Below the pieces are notes generated by a model. It ran no database searches. It was not told the origin of the DNA and saw nothing but the letters and a program-made list of their open reading frames with translations. From NCBI GenBank assembly GCA_039818985.1, contig JBCBSU010000001.1, positions 832,367 through 896,366 of the forward strand: a stretch of DNA of 64,000 nucleotides, given 5' to 3'. A program made the translations under genes and the position numbers. This document shows positions 63,959 to 64,000 of the stretch, in pieces; position 1 is the first letter of the stretch; every line of letters starts with the position of its first letter. Source of the stretch: Pseudomonadota bacterium. GTDB lineage: Bacteria > Pseudomonadota > Alphaproteobacteria > Sphingomonadales > Sphingomonadaceae.

Positions 63959-64000
63959 TTACTTGAACTTCACCTCGCTCGCGCTCGAGATCACGGTGCC
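63959..64000 (-). CDS. C-terminal end of an unidentified gene
   Basis: On the minus strand the last 13 codons read GTVISSASEVKFK and stop with TAA at 63959-63961. The gene continues beyond the right edge. Too little is present to assign a product. Confidence 0.45.
   Translation of the reverse strand, partial: GTVISSASEVKFK

Overview
The window looks like chromosome of a sphingomonad (order Sphingomonadales, Alphaproteobacteria). The evidence is the protein style (TonB-dependent receptors with an IVTG-type TonB-box region, DUF1214/DUF1254 pairs, TraB/GumN family), the mreB-mreC-mreD-mrdA-rodA order, a GatCAB locus, glycyl-tRNA synthetase of the alpha2beta2 type beside pyruvate phosphate dikinase, and dispersed GC-rich palindromes. 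The genus cannot be fixed from the sequence alone.

Layout. (1) 1-263: the 5' end of a GCS2-like ligase gene. (2) 336-13700: a roughly 13.3 kb segment bounded by a 46-bp direct repeat made of the 3' part of tRNA-Lys(CTT). The intact tRNA lies at the right end, so this looks like a former tRNA-integrated island. No integrase is visible. Its cargo is iron uptake: three TonB-dependent receptors, a PepSY reductase-type membrane protein, DUF3325 and small membrane proteins, two similar Cys-containing orphan proteins, an ICMT-like methyltransferase and a glyoxalase-like protein. Two nearly identical Fur-box-like sites sit in front of two of the receptors. (3) 13839-19525: the rod-shape operon on the minus strand. 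(4) 19721-23968: mutL, a lipoprotein, a MaoC dehydratase, and an SbtA bicarbonate transporter with an SbtB-like PII protein. (5) 24162-29033: a single AT-rich gene for a 1623-residue predicted beta-helix/membrane protein, followed by a decayed fragment of ychF. (6) 29165-41629: housekeeping and envelope genes on the minus strand (OmpA, ychF, serine hydrolase, Tat-type SDR, TonB-C protein, pth, rplY, thioesterase). Three TraB/GumN paralogues surround a small XRE-regulated membrane-protein operon that includes a short gene of 53 residues. (7) 41785-48622: glyQ, a DUF559 nuclease-like gene, glyS and ppdK. (8) 48644-54726: DUF1214/1254, DUF4259, the pyrB/pyrC' pair, ruvX and a DUF3089 hydrolase. 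(9) 54888-64000: gatC, gatA, a metallopeptidase-like lipoprotein, gatB, a secreted-protein operon with an M48 peptidase, tRNA-Leu(TAG), and a trigger factor with a Lys/Ala-rich tail.

The most unusual signal is at 42699-45829. A DUF559 gene bounded by GC-rich palindromes sits exactly between glyQ and glyS, and its start and stop codons overlap both neighbours. Inside glyS a 139-bp in-frame insertion has the same two ends as that DUF559 cassette but no nuclease gene, like a MITE. Two further in-frame palindromic insertions and an AT-rich block bring GlyS to 883 residues, against roughly 690 usual for the family. Taken together this suggests a DUF559-linked palindromic mobile element that can insert into essential genes without breaking the reading frame. 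The second candidate for something little described is the 1623-residue beta-helix membrane protein.
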